Below, in pieces: positions 18,601 to 26,110 of a DNA stretch of 64,000 nt (positions are counted from its first letter, which is position 1; every line of letters starts with the position of its first letter). The notes under the pieces were generated by a model. The model saw only the letters and a program-made list of their open reading frames with translations, was not told where the DNA came from and made no database searches. The translations under genes and the position numbers were made by a program. This stretch comes from Ogataea parapolymorpha DL-1 (lineage: Eukaryota > Ascomycota > Pichiomycetes > Pichiales > Pichiaceae), in the NCBI RefSeq assembly GCF_000187245.1, contig NC_027863.1, positions 618,735 to 682,734 of the forward strand. Direction: 5' to 3'.

Positions 18601-18780
18601 CCCGAAATGCATAGGGCATACAGCAAATTCTACGCGGCCGACCTTGTGCGCGACAAAATCGACAAAATCGTGCGTGACTACTACGCCATCTTCAACGTGT
18701 GTGTCGAGGTGCACTTCCAAAACATGTACCTTGTGTTGCGCGAGTTTGAGGAGATCTGCGCCTTTGAGCGCAGACTCTGA
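15652..18780 (+). CDS. Large protein, possibly Sok1/Tcp11 family (weak)
   Basis: 1042 residues. A Ser/Pro-rich disordered N-terminus (about 1-90, with SPPLTPPP and a basic LGKFSPRKRAN phosphosite-like stretch) is followed by a basic helix (about 120-165, LRKRELLLEKLSKAVKNRQDYVNRKRL) and a long all-helical body. No catalytic motif or membrane segment is seen. The basic helix before an alpha-helical body reminds me of fungal Tcp11-domain proteins (S. cerevisiae Sok1, a suppressor of PKA defects), but I cannot confirm this and other helical regulators are possible. The coding strand is GC-rich with strong third-position bias, which creates a spurious 537-codon antisense ORF inside it. Confidence 0.4.
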   Translation: MDSSDNSNDCQGDKDHTSVSEPISQMLTPEPAPLDVPQPSTPPTQGPVPCSASSAGSSEITTLSLSSPPLTPPPRVMRRLTPLGKFSPRKRANSIDDDLETHASRRLLLLDQRTARSAAHTDSVCKKLSSLQQQKLRKRELLLEKLSKAVKNRQDYVNRKRLIASSTVRHICSSGSSDDARSLEMCVSHEQGACAYSFADSFKIVAGLSVWENLRRVPIFVNFEDAVGKTDIENTYRFINSREIIRLTSSLFAEIDVSNGLMDAFLLARCFLFGFAILVEKDKHERYNRVPMYAVRLNATQPFFDRLAKDFPNLKQHHLDDSYYGFLVAELHTATFHVWKLFQRLVQLNGSEFEKYAFKDALMATYYPVFQVFKFNHWFRSLALLSESNDGLSKHLGFLRTMRSLTADNDVLLNEYKYMIRKGESFIKANKERFSRLKGDSRAADLAAIDAMEQEFVARHKAAVLSGSSLTDDNPLISVSSRSRSTLRSAAQRPVSLVPPTFTVDNWRKYLFKVLLEYRSRGAQLRMRTGKSPRLAAQLPAAECDMLAEYVDQLQPDIEAIREWLGLKTYNEGCIEAIERLSYLDSVEAMMVDVAQMVERCLYAMFVVVEDSKRTVNLVYAQSANHRRENSTAISFLSDSVLVLSKLRNGKLRLAEYFEMSLGVLLWETPEFLRCEAESLLAQTAQIDKAFIQRFVEFIKDCMVFGMNSCVKSCLRFIGSNIVEFERDVFECNYPSSKVSLNLRYPNLYKQMQLHKEQEPAGGEPTQETATLAFYNRLFAAFVCSSSTGKLYEMPEFLESFSIQLMELNNQVRTLVTLQSVTVIVMSSLASRAALLPAKLQNSYFADKPRQQLVDFGKLLVELDGFLLNYFEHTESNRFGNFFKEEVYKILCTNVSERLRGRGYDEEAIRAVVDMNLDFKHVCGLIAQTERASIGSTKVSSLKTIYCNAIYDIIVRHGRVFSANTSTSEPMRRISAEVENIFQPEMHRAYSKFYAADLVRDKIDKIVRDYYAIFNVCVEVHFQNMYLVLREFEEICAFERRL

Positions 18781-18979
18781 CGGAGGAACACGGGTGCATG
18801 TTTGGGCCTACCAGCCCAGACAAGTGCATATTCTATGCATATGCAGGCTGTAGCAATCTTGACCCATCGAGAATAGGACTACAATAGTATTACAATAAGT
18901 GCTCGCAAAAATGAGACGGAATTTCGCTCCGAATCGGGTTTGGCCTGGTCGTACGCTGAATCATTAAAAATATACCGTG

Positions 18980-19696
18980 TCATCCTTCAACCTTGTAGTC
19001 CACCACCCCCCTCAGGATCTTGATTACCCCGTACGCCTCGTGGACCATCTCGTCGGGGCTGATGGCATTGTTCTTCGACCGGTTTTTGCGCTCGCTCCCG
19101 GGCACAGGCCATCTGCAACGAATCATGAGTCGTGAGCACTCCGAACACGTTGGCCTCGTTTCACAGCATTTTTTCTTGCGCTGTCGACACGTCAAACACC
19201 CTCTTCGCGATCTCTTTGCCTTTTCTGGCGAGCCAGAGCCGGAACACGGCGAGTATTCCGTCGGGCTCTCAGCAACAGGTTGTAGCAGACCGTTCGAACT
19301 TTCAACTACAGCCTGGCTCACCATCTTGTACGTTCTCGATTCCATGTCGTAGCACAGTACCTGGGGCTCCTCATGCCCAAGGTCGTGGGGCGGATTGCCC
19401 AGACTGGCGCTGCGTCGTATGTTTCTCTGCATAGAAGACGGCTCGTGTACTTTGTGTGAGTGCTGGTAATATGTTGGGCTGGCAGGTGCGTTCCTGAGAC
19501 GCTGCTCATGCTGAGGATTGGCGTAGTTGTAGTTCTGGTACGGCGAGGGCGCGTACAGGGCGAAGTCTGACAACATAGGGTTCAAACTAGGCATGCTTAG
19601 TGGCTCGTGCGGCTCGTGCGAGTGTTTAGGTGCAAAGGGCAATCTGCCGGCGTTTGCTGGAGGCGCTCTGGTATCAGCCTGGTTCGAAGAGTCCAT
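18980..19696 (-). CDS. Small Zn(2)Cys(6) transcription factor with C-terminal zinc cluster
   Basis: 238 residues. The binuclear zinc cluster lies near the C-terminus (residues about 167-194, spacing C-x2-C-x6-C-x6-C-x2-C-x6-C, GCLTCRQRKKKCCETRPTC). It is followed by a basic linker (GSERKNRSKN) and a short helix (HEAYGVIKILRGVVDYKV). The N-terminal 160 residues are rich in Ser, Pro, Asn and Tyr and probably disordered. There is no fungal transcription-factor middle-homology domain, so the protein is unusually small for this class. A TATA box sits about 40 bp before the ATG, and the upstream region is 722 bp, long for this window, as expected for a regulated regulator. Its targets are unknown. 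Confidence 0.85.
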   Translation of the reverse strand: MDSSNQADTRAPPANAGRLPFAPKHSHEPHEPLSMPSLNPMLSDFALYAPSPYQNYNYANPQHEQRLRNAPASPTYYQHSHKVHEPSSMQRNIRRSASLGNPPHDLGHEEPQVLCYDMESRTYKMVSQAVVESSNGLLQPVAESPTEYSPCSGSGSPEKAKRSRRGCLTCRQRKKKCCETRPTCSECSRLMIRCRWPVPGSERKNRSKNNAISPDEMVHEAYGVIKILRGVVDYKVEG

Positions 19697-20418
19697 GTAC
19701 CGATGAAATTGAATTTCGGCCAGAAAGCCGGGTTTATATATGCTGAGGGGGGCCTCGCTGGGGTGTAGAAAAGAAACCGTTAAAAATAGTTGATTTGATA
19801 ATCGTGCATTAAATCTGGTCCATACGGGTTAGATTGATGGCCTGAACCGAAGTTTCCACGCAAGTGAGGAGTAGGGAGCAACTATTTGGGCTTACCCAGT
19901 GAAAACATACGGATTGCCTAGACGCACGGAACCCTCAAAAACAAACTATTTCATGCATGAGCATGCGCGACGAAGCCTTTCCCATACTAAAAATATCAAC
20001 TGTTCGCGAGCTGTCAAATTATGCGTAACAGGCAAATCACAGCCCAATGCTCGGCCAGCAGGGCGGGGACCCGGCTGTGCTGCTTAAGCACTCGCAATTA
20101 CGAGTCTCTACAGCAACTGCGTCCCAATGAGAATCGAGAGTTTCGTGTTCCCGGCCCGCAAAATCCTGGGGTAAAAAGAAACTTCTTTAATCCGAGCTCA
20201 GCACAGAGTTGCGTGTGGTGCTGCATTGCATTGTATCTGAAACAGCAAAGTAGCAGCACAACCTTATTATTTGACCGAGTTCGGAAAGAGCCCATGAGAG
20301 ACACGGAATTTAGCCGAGGCACTTACGCGTCGATCGTCGCGTCCCATAACCCAGATCTTTTTGACAAATGATCGGCAAAAAAAAGAACAACAATAATTAA
20401 ATACACGCATTGCTCCTC
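19697..20418. promoter_or_regulatory. 722-bp divergent regulatory region (zinc-cluster gene / SPC19)
   Basis: No convincing ORF. On the minus strand a TATA box ATATATAAA (plus 19733-19741) serves the zinc-cluster gene. An AGGGG stress-element-like core lies at 19745-19750. The region is otherwise mixed composition; the longest ORFs inside (62-116 codons) have no protein character. It probably belongs mainly to the regulator gene, because SPC19-type housekeeping genes here use short promoters. Confidence 0.5.
19733..19741 (-). promoter_or_regulatory. TATA box of the zinc-cluster gene
   Basis: Reads ATATATAAA on the minus strand, 37 bp upstream of the ATG at 19696, within a CG-rich surround. 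Confidence 0.55.
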
Positions 20419-20853
20419 ATGTCTGTGGCCAGCAACTTACAGTCGTCCATCACGTCCCTGCAAAACTCCATCAACTTTCTCAATTGCGCAATCGCCCCAC
20501 TGCGCCAGGTAACTGACGACGTTGATCGGTTCAAGACGGTTCTGCGCACAAAGGCCGTGTTTGACGTGATCCCTGAGTCGACTGTCCAGAAACGCACCAA
20601 AGCCGTCTCCGCATTTGTCGAGCCCCGCCTGAACAAGGACCACGAGCTTCTGCATGAGATAATGGCCGAGTTGGCCCGCAAACAGGACCGACTTCACAAA
20701 CAAATGGCGCCCCTGGAAAAAAAGCTGGAACGCGTCAGATCACAGCATGGAGCAACCATCAAGGTGCAGAAAGTCTCTGGCTCTCGCGACGACATTGCCC
20801 GTCTCAATACTCTGCGCGCTAAAAAACTTAAGCTGGCGTCGAGATCAGCTTGA
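20419..20853 (+). CDS. SPC19: DASH/Dam1 complex subunit Spc19
   Basis: 144 residues from the ATG at 20419; an upstream in-frame TTG at 20410 is not used. The N-terminal helix (SSITSLQNSINFLNCAI) and the motif VLRTKAVFDVIPESTVQ match the conserved LQTKRVFRLVPEYDV region of Spc19. The rest is coiled-coil (RKQDRLHKQMAPLEKKLERV) with a basic tail. Role: outer-kinetochore DASH ring that couples chromosomes to microtubules. Its last 26 bp overlap the 3' end of RAV2 on the other strand, so the two transcripts are antisense at their ends. Confidence 0.82.
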   Translation: MSVASNLQSSITSLQNSINFLNCAIAPLRQVTDDVDRFKTVLRTKAVFDVIPESTVQKRTKAVSAFVEPRLNKDHELLHEIMAELARKQDRLHKQMAPLEKKLERVRSQHGATIKVQKVSGSRDDIARLNTLRAKKLKLASRSA

Positions 20854-21859
20854 GGTTCTCCAGCAACTTGCCCACGCTTTTCTCCAGACTGTCTAGCTTG
20901 ATGGTGATTGACAGAAGCATTGGGTCGCTCGTCACCACGTCGCACGTCTCCTGGATTGTCACGACAACTGGACTGTCGCTGTTGTCCACGTACGTGATGC
21001 TTTCCTCGAGGTATTTAGTTGACATCTTGAGCACCGTGGAGCACGACGGCTCTGCGTTGCCCGCGAAAACCGACTTCAAAAACCCGCTATTTTCGGCACC
21101 GTTCTTCCGTCTGGAATCCAGCAGCTTGCGGTACTCCTCGCACAGGATCGTGGAGATGGACCGTGTTCTGTCCTGAGAGATTTTGGCGCGCACATGGTCT
21201 GCAAACGAGACCCGGTTCGGCACATCGATTATCAGGTCCCACGGCCGGTGCGTGATCGGCTTGATCACCTTGAGGTCGATCGAGAGGTCGCTGTTGCTGA
21301 TCACCAGGTCCAGCGCCACGTTTTCGGGGAGTTCCGGCTCAAACAGCTGGTGCGGTAACCTGTACCTGGGGAACATGTAAGCCTCTGTGGGGAACAGCAG
21401 AGACTTTTTGGCGAGTTGGATCTGGCTGTGTAGTGTTGACAGAATTTTCAGCAGCACAGCAGGCTGTGTTTCTGGCAGCGTTTGTATTTTGCTAATGGTG
21501 TTGATAGCGTTGTAAATTAAATCGTGACAATCCAGTAACTGGCGAAGTATCAGGGTCGAGTTGTCCTTGAGCCGCAGATGCAGCGCGCGGCCAATGCTTT
21601 TCGACCGGATGGACACGCTCAGCCCCGTGACCCGAAAATTGGAGCGGCTGATCACGCCCTTGAGCGTCTCAGAGTTATGCGACGACAACGGGAACTTGAA
21701 CTCCTCGCCGTTGTTCTCACTAATTTTAGCCATACAGGAGGCCAGATTTTCTTTGATATTCGGCAATTGCGGCCGTATCACCTCGTCAATGAGCCATGCC
21801 TGCTCTTTGGTGCTGTCGGCACATAATTTTTCGGAGGGAAGAAATATTTGCGTAGACAT
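20828..21859 (-). CDS. RAV2: RAVE complex subunit Rav2 (Rogdi family)
   Basis: 343 residues (S. cerevisiae Rav2 is 351). The Rogdi-family core is seen in the stretch FPRYRLPHQLFEPELPENVALDL together with helical N- and C-terminal segments. Family role: the RAVE complex (Rav1, Rav2, Skp1) reassembles V1 and Vo sectors of the vacuolar H+-ATPase after glucose or pH changes. It overlaps SPC19 by 26 bp at the 3' ends. Its ATG is only 46 bp from the ATG of SCC2. Together with VPH2 at 49.4 kb, two V-ATPase assembly factors lie in this window. Confidence 0.85.
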   Translation of the reverse strand: MSTQIFLPSEKLCADSTKEQAWLIDEVIRPQLPNIKENLASCMAKISENNGEEFKFPLSSHNSETLKGVISRSNFRVTGLSVSIRSKSIGRALHLRLKDNSTLILRQLLDCHDLIYNAINTISKIQTLPETQPAVLLKILSTLHSQIQLAKKSLLFPTEAYMFPRYRLPHQLFEPELPENVALDLVISNSDLSIDLKVIKPITHRPWDLIIDVPNRVSFADHVRAKISQDRTRSISTILCEEYRKLLDSRRKNGAENSGFLKSVFAGNAEPSCSTVLKMSTKYLEESITYVDNSDSPVVVTIQETCDVVTSDPMLLSITIKLDSLEKSVGKLLENLKLISTPA

Positions 21860-21905
21860 AAAAATATTGAAATAAAATAAATCAAATAAATTAAATAAAT
21901 ATTTT
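21860..21905. promoter_or_regulatory. 46-bp bidirectional promoter RAV2/SCC2
   Basis: The only sequence between two divergent start codons. It is almost entirely A/T. Any promoter elements or 5' leaders must extend into the opposite coding sequence. Confidence 0.6.
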
Positions 21906-24900
21906 ATGGATCTTCCTCATGATCTGGCTTCGGCGCTGCTGAACCAGCCATTAAACTATATTCTTCCCAAACAGGACAGTAAGTATTTTTGTTGCCGCTT
22001 CTGACATCACAGTCGTGCCTTTTGGAGGCCCATTCGAGGTCCGTTTGGCCCCTGCCAAACGCGTTTCCCCAGCAGACAAAAAGGACATCGATGACGAGCT
22101 ACTGCGGGAATTCAAGGTTTCCGATCAGCTAAAACAGATCACATTCAAAAAGCCAGCTATGAAACTTCCCGCACAGACTACTGCTGAACACACAGAGCCG
22201 TCAGGAATGCTGGAACGACACATTCTGGCCGCTGTGAGCTCCAAACGGTCGTGGACCAAGCCTGATCTGAAGGTCAAGAGAATTAAAATCGACAGCACGC
22301 CCACGGATTTCGACAGCGTACAGGTTCAGCCGCGTGAGACGGGCTTTTCCATCGCTGAAGAGAAGCCCGTTGTCCATCTGGACTCGCGCAGATTGCAGAC
22401 AGAGGCCAAAAATAAGCTGGTTTCCATTTTGCAAGACCCGTTCGATCTCGATCCAGACACACTACAGGCTCTTGAGGACAGCATGAACCGACTGTGGTAC
22501 GCGAAACAGCTAAAGGACGTCGATGCGCAGCTTCTTGTGCGTCTCAACGAGACGTGCTCCGCGATGCTGGATTTCCAGTTCGCCAATTTCGACGGTGACG
22601 AGATTGACGTCGCATGCCAGGCCGCCAAGTGCGCAATTTTGGTGATGCTGGTCTTTACAAGCAACCACAGCGACAAACAGCTGTATCTGGAAAATTATCT
22701 CACCTCTGTGCTGGAATTTGTGTACGCGTGCGGCGATGCTTTGCAAAATTCTAACGTTTCCGACTTTGACGATTTTCTAAAGAGTTACATTAAGATCATG
22801 GACCTACTGGCCTGTTATGCCAAACAAAACAGCCTGGAGGACAGCATAGTTACGAAATTGGAGTACTTCACACTGAAATTATGTTTTTCCGGCTCAAAAC
22901 AAGACCCTAGCTACGACAGACTGCGTGTAGCAGCCTCAAACGTCATATACGAGATTTTCAACAGAAACCCCGATCAGCGCGTGTTTCTGCTCCACGAGAT
23001 CGTCAACAGCTTCGACCAGTTGTCGCCACATAAGACAAACTCCCGCCAATACCATCTGGCGCGCGGATTCAGCGTCCAGCTGGTGACAATGCTTCTGGTG
23101 CGGCTGATCCAGTCGTTCACCGTGTGCTACGAATTTGACGAGGCGTACTGGAAAGTGAGCGAGAAAAAGCGCCAGGAGCTGAACTCGAGCATCTACAGCC
23201 ACATCGAGGCGTCGGCAGACGAGCTGGCACGGCTTTCGAACGAAATCGCCTCGTTGCTGGTCACAAAAATTACCTCTAACTACGACACCACAGGAAAAAA
23301 AGTGCTCGAGAATTTTATAGAGGACTTGCTCGCCATGGCCGAGTATCCGGAATATTCCGGCTGCGAGACGCTTCTGGAGTCGTTTCTGCACACTCTCATG
23401 TTCGTTTTCAGCTCGGACAACTACTCTGCACAGATCGAGGCGTTTGCACTCGAACTAATGGGCATTATTGGTTCTAAAATCCTCGCCTTGCGCAGAGGCC
23501 AACAGCCGGTCCGTTTCAGTGCCGATATGAGCGTTGCCGACTTCCAGACGCTGTTTGAGCAGTACCTCGCGGTCTGGCACAATCTGAAGACATACCAGTC
23601 TTTTTTTGCATTTAAACTGTTCACCAAGGTCCATGCCCTTACAAAGTCTGCGTCAGACAAATTGCTCTCCTGCTGCCAAAGGGCCGAGTTCCTGCTACTT
23701 CAGATCATCAACCAGAAAGTACCGTTTCCCCAGATCGACCGCCCGGCAGACTATCTTGCCGTTCTTGCGTCGCAGAACCTGTTTGCTCACTACGACAGTT
23801 TTCTCGGGCTGATTATTAAGTCGCTCGACCACCCGCGCACCAAGTCCAGAAACAGAGCTGTCAAGAACCTGTCGCTGCTGATTGAGCGCGAGCCGTCGCT
23901 GCTGACGCTGCCGACGGTGAAACAGTCGCTGGCGGTGCGGTTGGTCGAGCAGTATGCGTCGGTGCGCGACTCGATCGTCGAGCTGCTGCTGAACACCGTG
24001 CCGGCACATCCCGAGCTTATCAGCGACTTCTATGCTCCCGCGTGCGACAGAATTGGCGATGCCAGCATGGCAGTGCGGAAAAAGGCCATCAGCCTTGCCA
24101 GAGTGATGTACGAGCACTCCACAGAGCAAACTGTGCGCACGGCCGTCTGCGAGAAGCTGCTGCGGCGACTGGACGACGAGGAGGACGCCGTGGTTGACCT
24201 GGCAGTCGCCTGTCTCAAAGAACTGCTGCTGCTATCACATGAGGACCCGCTAGCCAGGGCAGAGACCATGGTTTGTGTGATTGGCAAGTCGGAAAAAAAC
24301 TGGGACTACTTTGAGCGGTTTCTGCGCGAAAAAGTCGTCCACCACTTTGCAACGAGTCCAGAGCTCAGGAAAGCGGTGGCTGCCGTCATACAGGCAATTC
24401 TGGAGCATGTCACAAGCCAGGTGCATTGTGACCACGACCGCGTGCAAAACATGACCGGATTGCTGGCAATATTAGTCAAATGCGACGGCACGTTGCTCTC
24501 GCAGGACCAGCTCGTCTCGCTCCAGCCATACATCACCGACGACAGCTCCACCGGCAGCTCGTTGTGCTACAATATCCTGCAGATATTCCACTACACTCTG
24601 CCCCAGACCCGGTCGCTGAAAAAAACGTTTATTCACCAGTGCCAGACGTCGCTCCTTGCGCGGCTCACCAAGTTCAACGCGCGCGAGCTCGAGGAGGCCA
24701 TGCCGTGTCTGTGGCTGCTGTCGCTGATGAAAAAGGACACAGAGAAGCTGGCCCGGGCCTGTATTTCGTCGCTGTCTCTTTTGAGGCCGTATCTCGCGAA
24801 AATTAGAGAAAACAGCTACGAGCCAGATCCCAAGGTGTTCCGACTATTGTTTCTTCTTGGCAACGTGGGGCGCCACTGCCGGCTCGATGCGCACACAGAG

Positions 24901-26097
24901 CTATTCCAGGCGGCCAATTTGGGCTTCAAGGCCACCGACACGGTGTCTGGGTTCATCATCAAGCATATTTCGGTATTTTGCGACGAATCGCTCGACGCCA
25001 GCTCGCAGCGCGTGGCGATCAAAAACTTGCTCAACGTGTGCATCACACACCCGCGCTGGTTCATGAGTGAGCGAATTTTGGGCGTCATGGACCGCGCATT
25101 CCAGAGCAACGACCCGGATCTCCAGGATATCGTCGTCAACACGCTAGCGACGTTTCTGGAGCTGCAGGACCGCGAGGCCGTGCTGCGCAACGGACTGGAC
25201 TTCAAGGACTCCAAGACGCTCAAGCTGGACGTGCAGGTATTCCATGGCGAGTCGGCCGAGTACGTGAACGACGGAATATGCTCGTCCCTCGTGCAACGCT
25301 ATCTGCACCATGTGCTAAAAAATTGTCTGATCGACGAATCGGGGCACTCGCTGCGGGCGGTGACTTTCCTGAAGCTCGTGGTGAGGTTCGGCTTTGCCAA
25401 CCCGAAGCTGTGCATTGGTACGATCGTTGCTCTCGAGGCGTCTCAGACACCGGCGATTCGGTCGACTGCGCTGGCGATGCACGAGCAGCTATTTGAGAAG
25501 TACGAATCACTCATCGAATCGGGCTACATGGAAGGGCTGCGCGTGGCATTTGATTACCGCAGACGGCTGTCTGGTCAGCTATTGTCGGAGACGACGCTTT
25601 TCCGGTGCATGATGAGCGTGCTGGACGGCAGCAGAATGGCCGGAAAACGGTTTCTGCGCCTGCTTGTGAAAACACTCGCCAATTTCGAGGACCCGGACCC
25701 GCTGTTTGTGGGCTACGTCGCCGTCAACCTCGCCGCAGTCCATTTCAGGCAGCAGGACCACGTATTTTTCCTGGTTTCGGGTCTCGAGCAGATCATTGAC
25801 TCAGAGGCGGCCGAGCTGGTCGAAAGAACCGACGAGGAGGACGACTGGGACGTTCTGGGGGCGCAGGCACGGGCGCTGTTTGTGCTGATGCGGCTAAAGG
25901 ACGTTTTGGTGACGAACTATAATTTGTCGGATGAGCGAATTCTAAAATATCAGACGTCTGCCAAGGATTTTAAAGGTGCCATCACGCGCGTGGATACTGT
26001 TCCGCTGGACGTGGCAGATTTGGATCTCGCCAGACGCAAGGGCGGAAGAGTCTCGCAGAAGCTGTGCACAAAGTTGCTGGAATTAGTAGAGGATTAA
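21906..26097 (+). CDS. SCC2: Cohesin loader Scc2 (NIPBL/Mis4), two exons
   Basis: join(21906..21978, 22013..26097), 1385 residues. Exon 1 encodes MDLPHDLASALLNQPLNYILPKQD; after splicing, Ile and then VPFGGPFEVRLAP follow. This parallels the S. cerevisiae Scc2 N-terminus (LPLSYLVP...), which supports the splice. Without splicing, the frame from the ATG stops at 22002-22004, and exon 2 has no in-frame ATG until residue 49 of the open frame. The body is a HEAT-repeat solenoid (for example KSRNRAVKNLSLLIEREPSLL, VRKKAISLARVMYEHS, DEEDAVVDLAVACLKELLLL), as expected. Role: loads cohesin on DNA with Scc4, whose binding region is the N-terminus. The stop is 13 bp from that of SEC10. Confidence 0.92.
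21979..22012 (+). other. Intron of SCC2 (34 nt)
   Basis: Starts GTAAGT and ends ACAG. Branch motif TTCTGAC has its A at 22004, 8 nt before the end of the intron. Phase 1. Removal restores a continuous conserved N-terminus; retention gives an early stop. The length is extremely short, but the layout matches the two other introns in this window. Confidence 0.8.
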
Positions 26098-26110
26098 TTT
26101 TATGCTGTTG

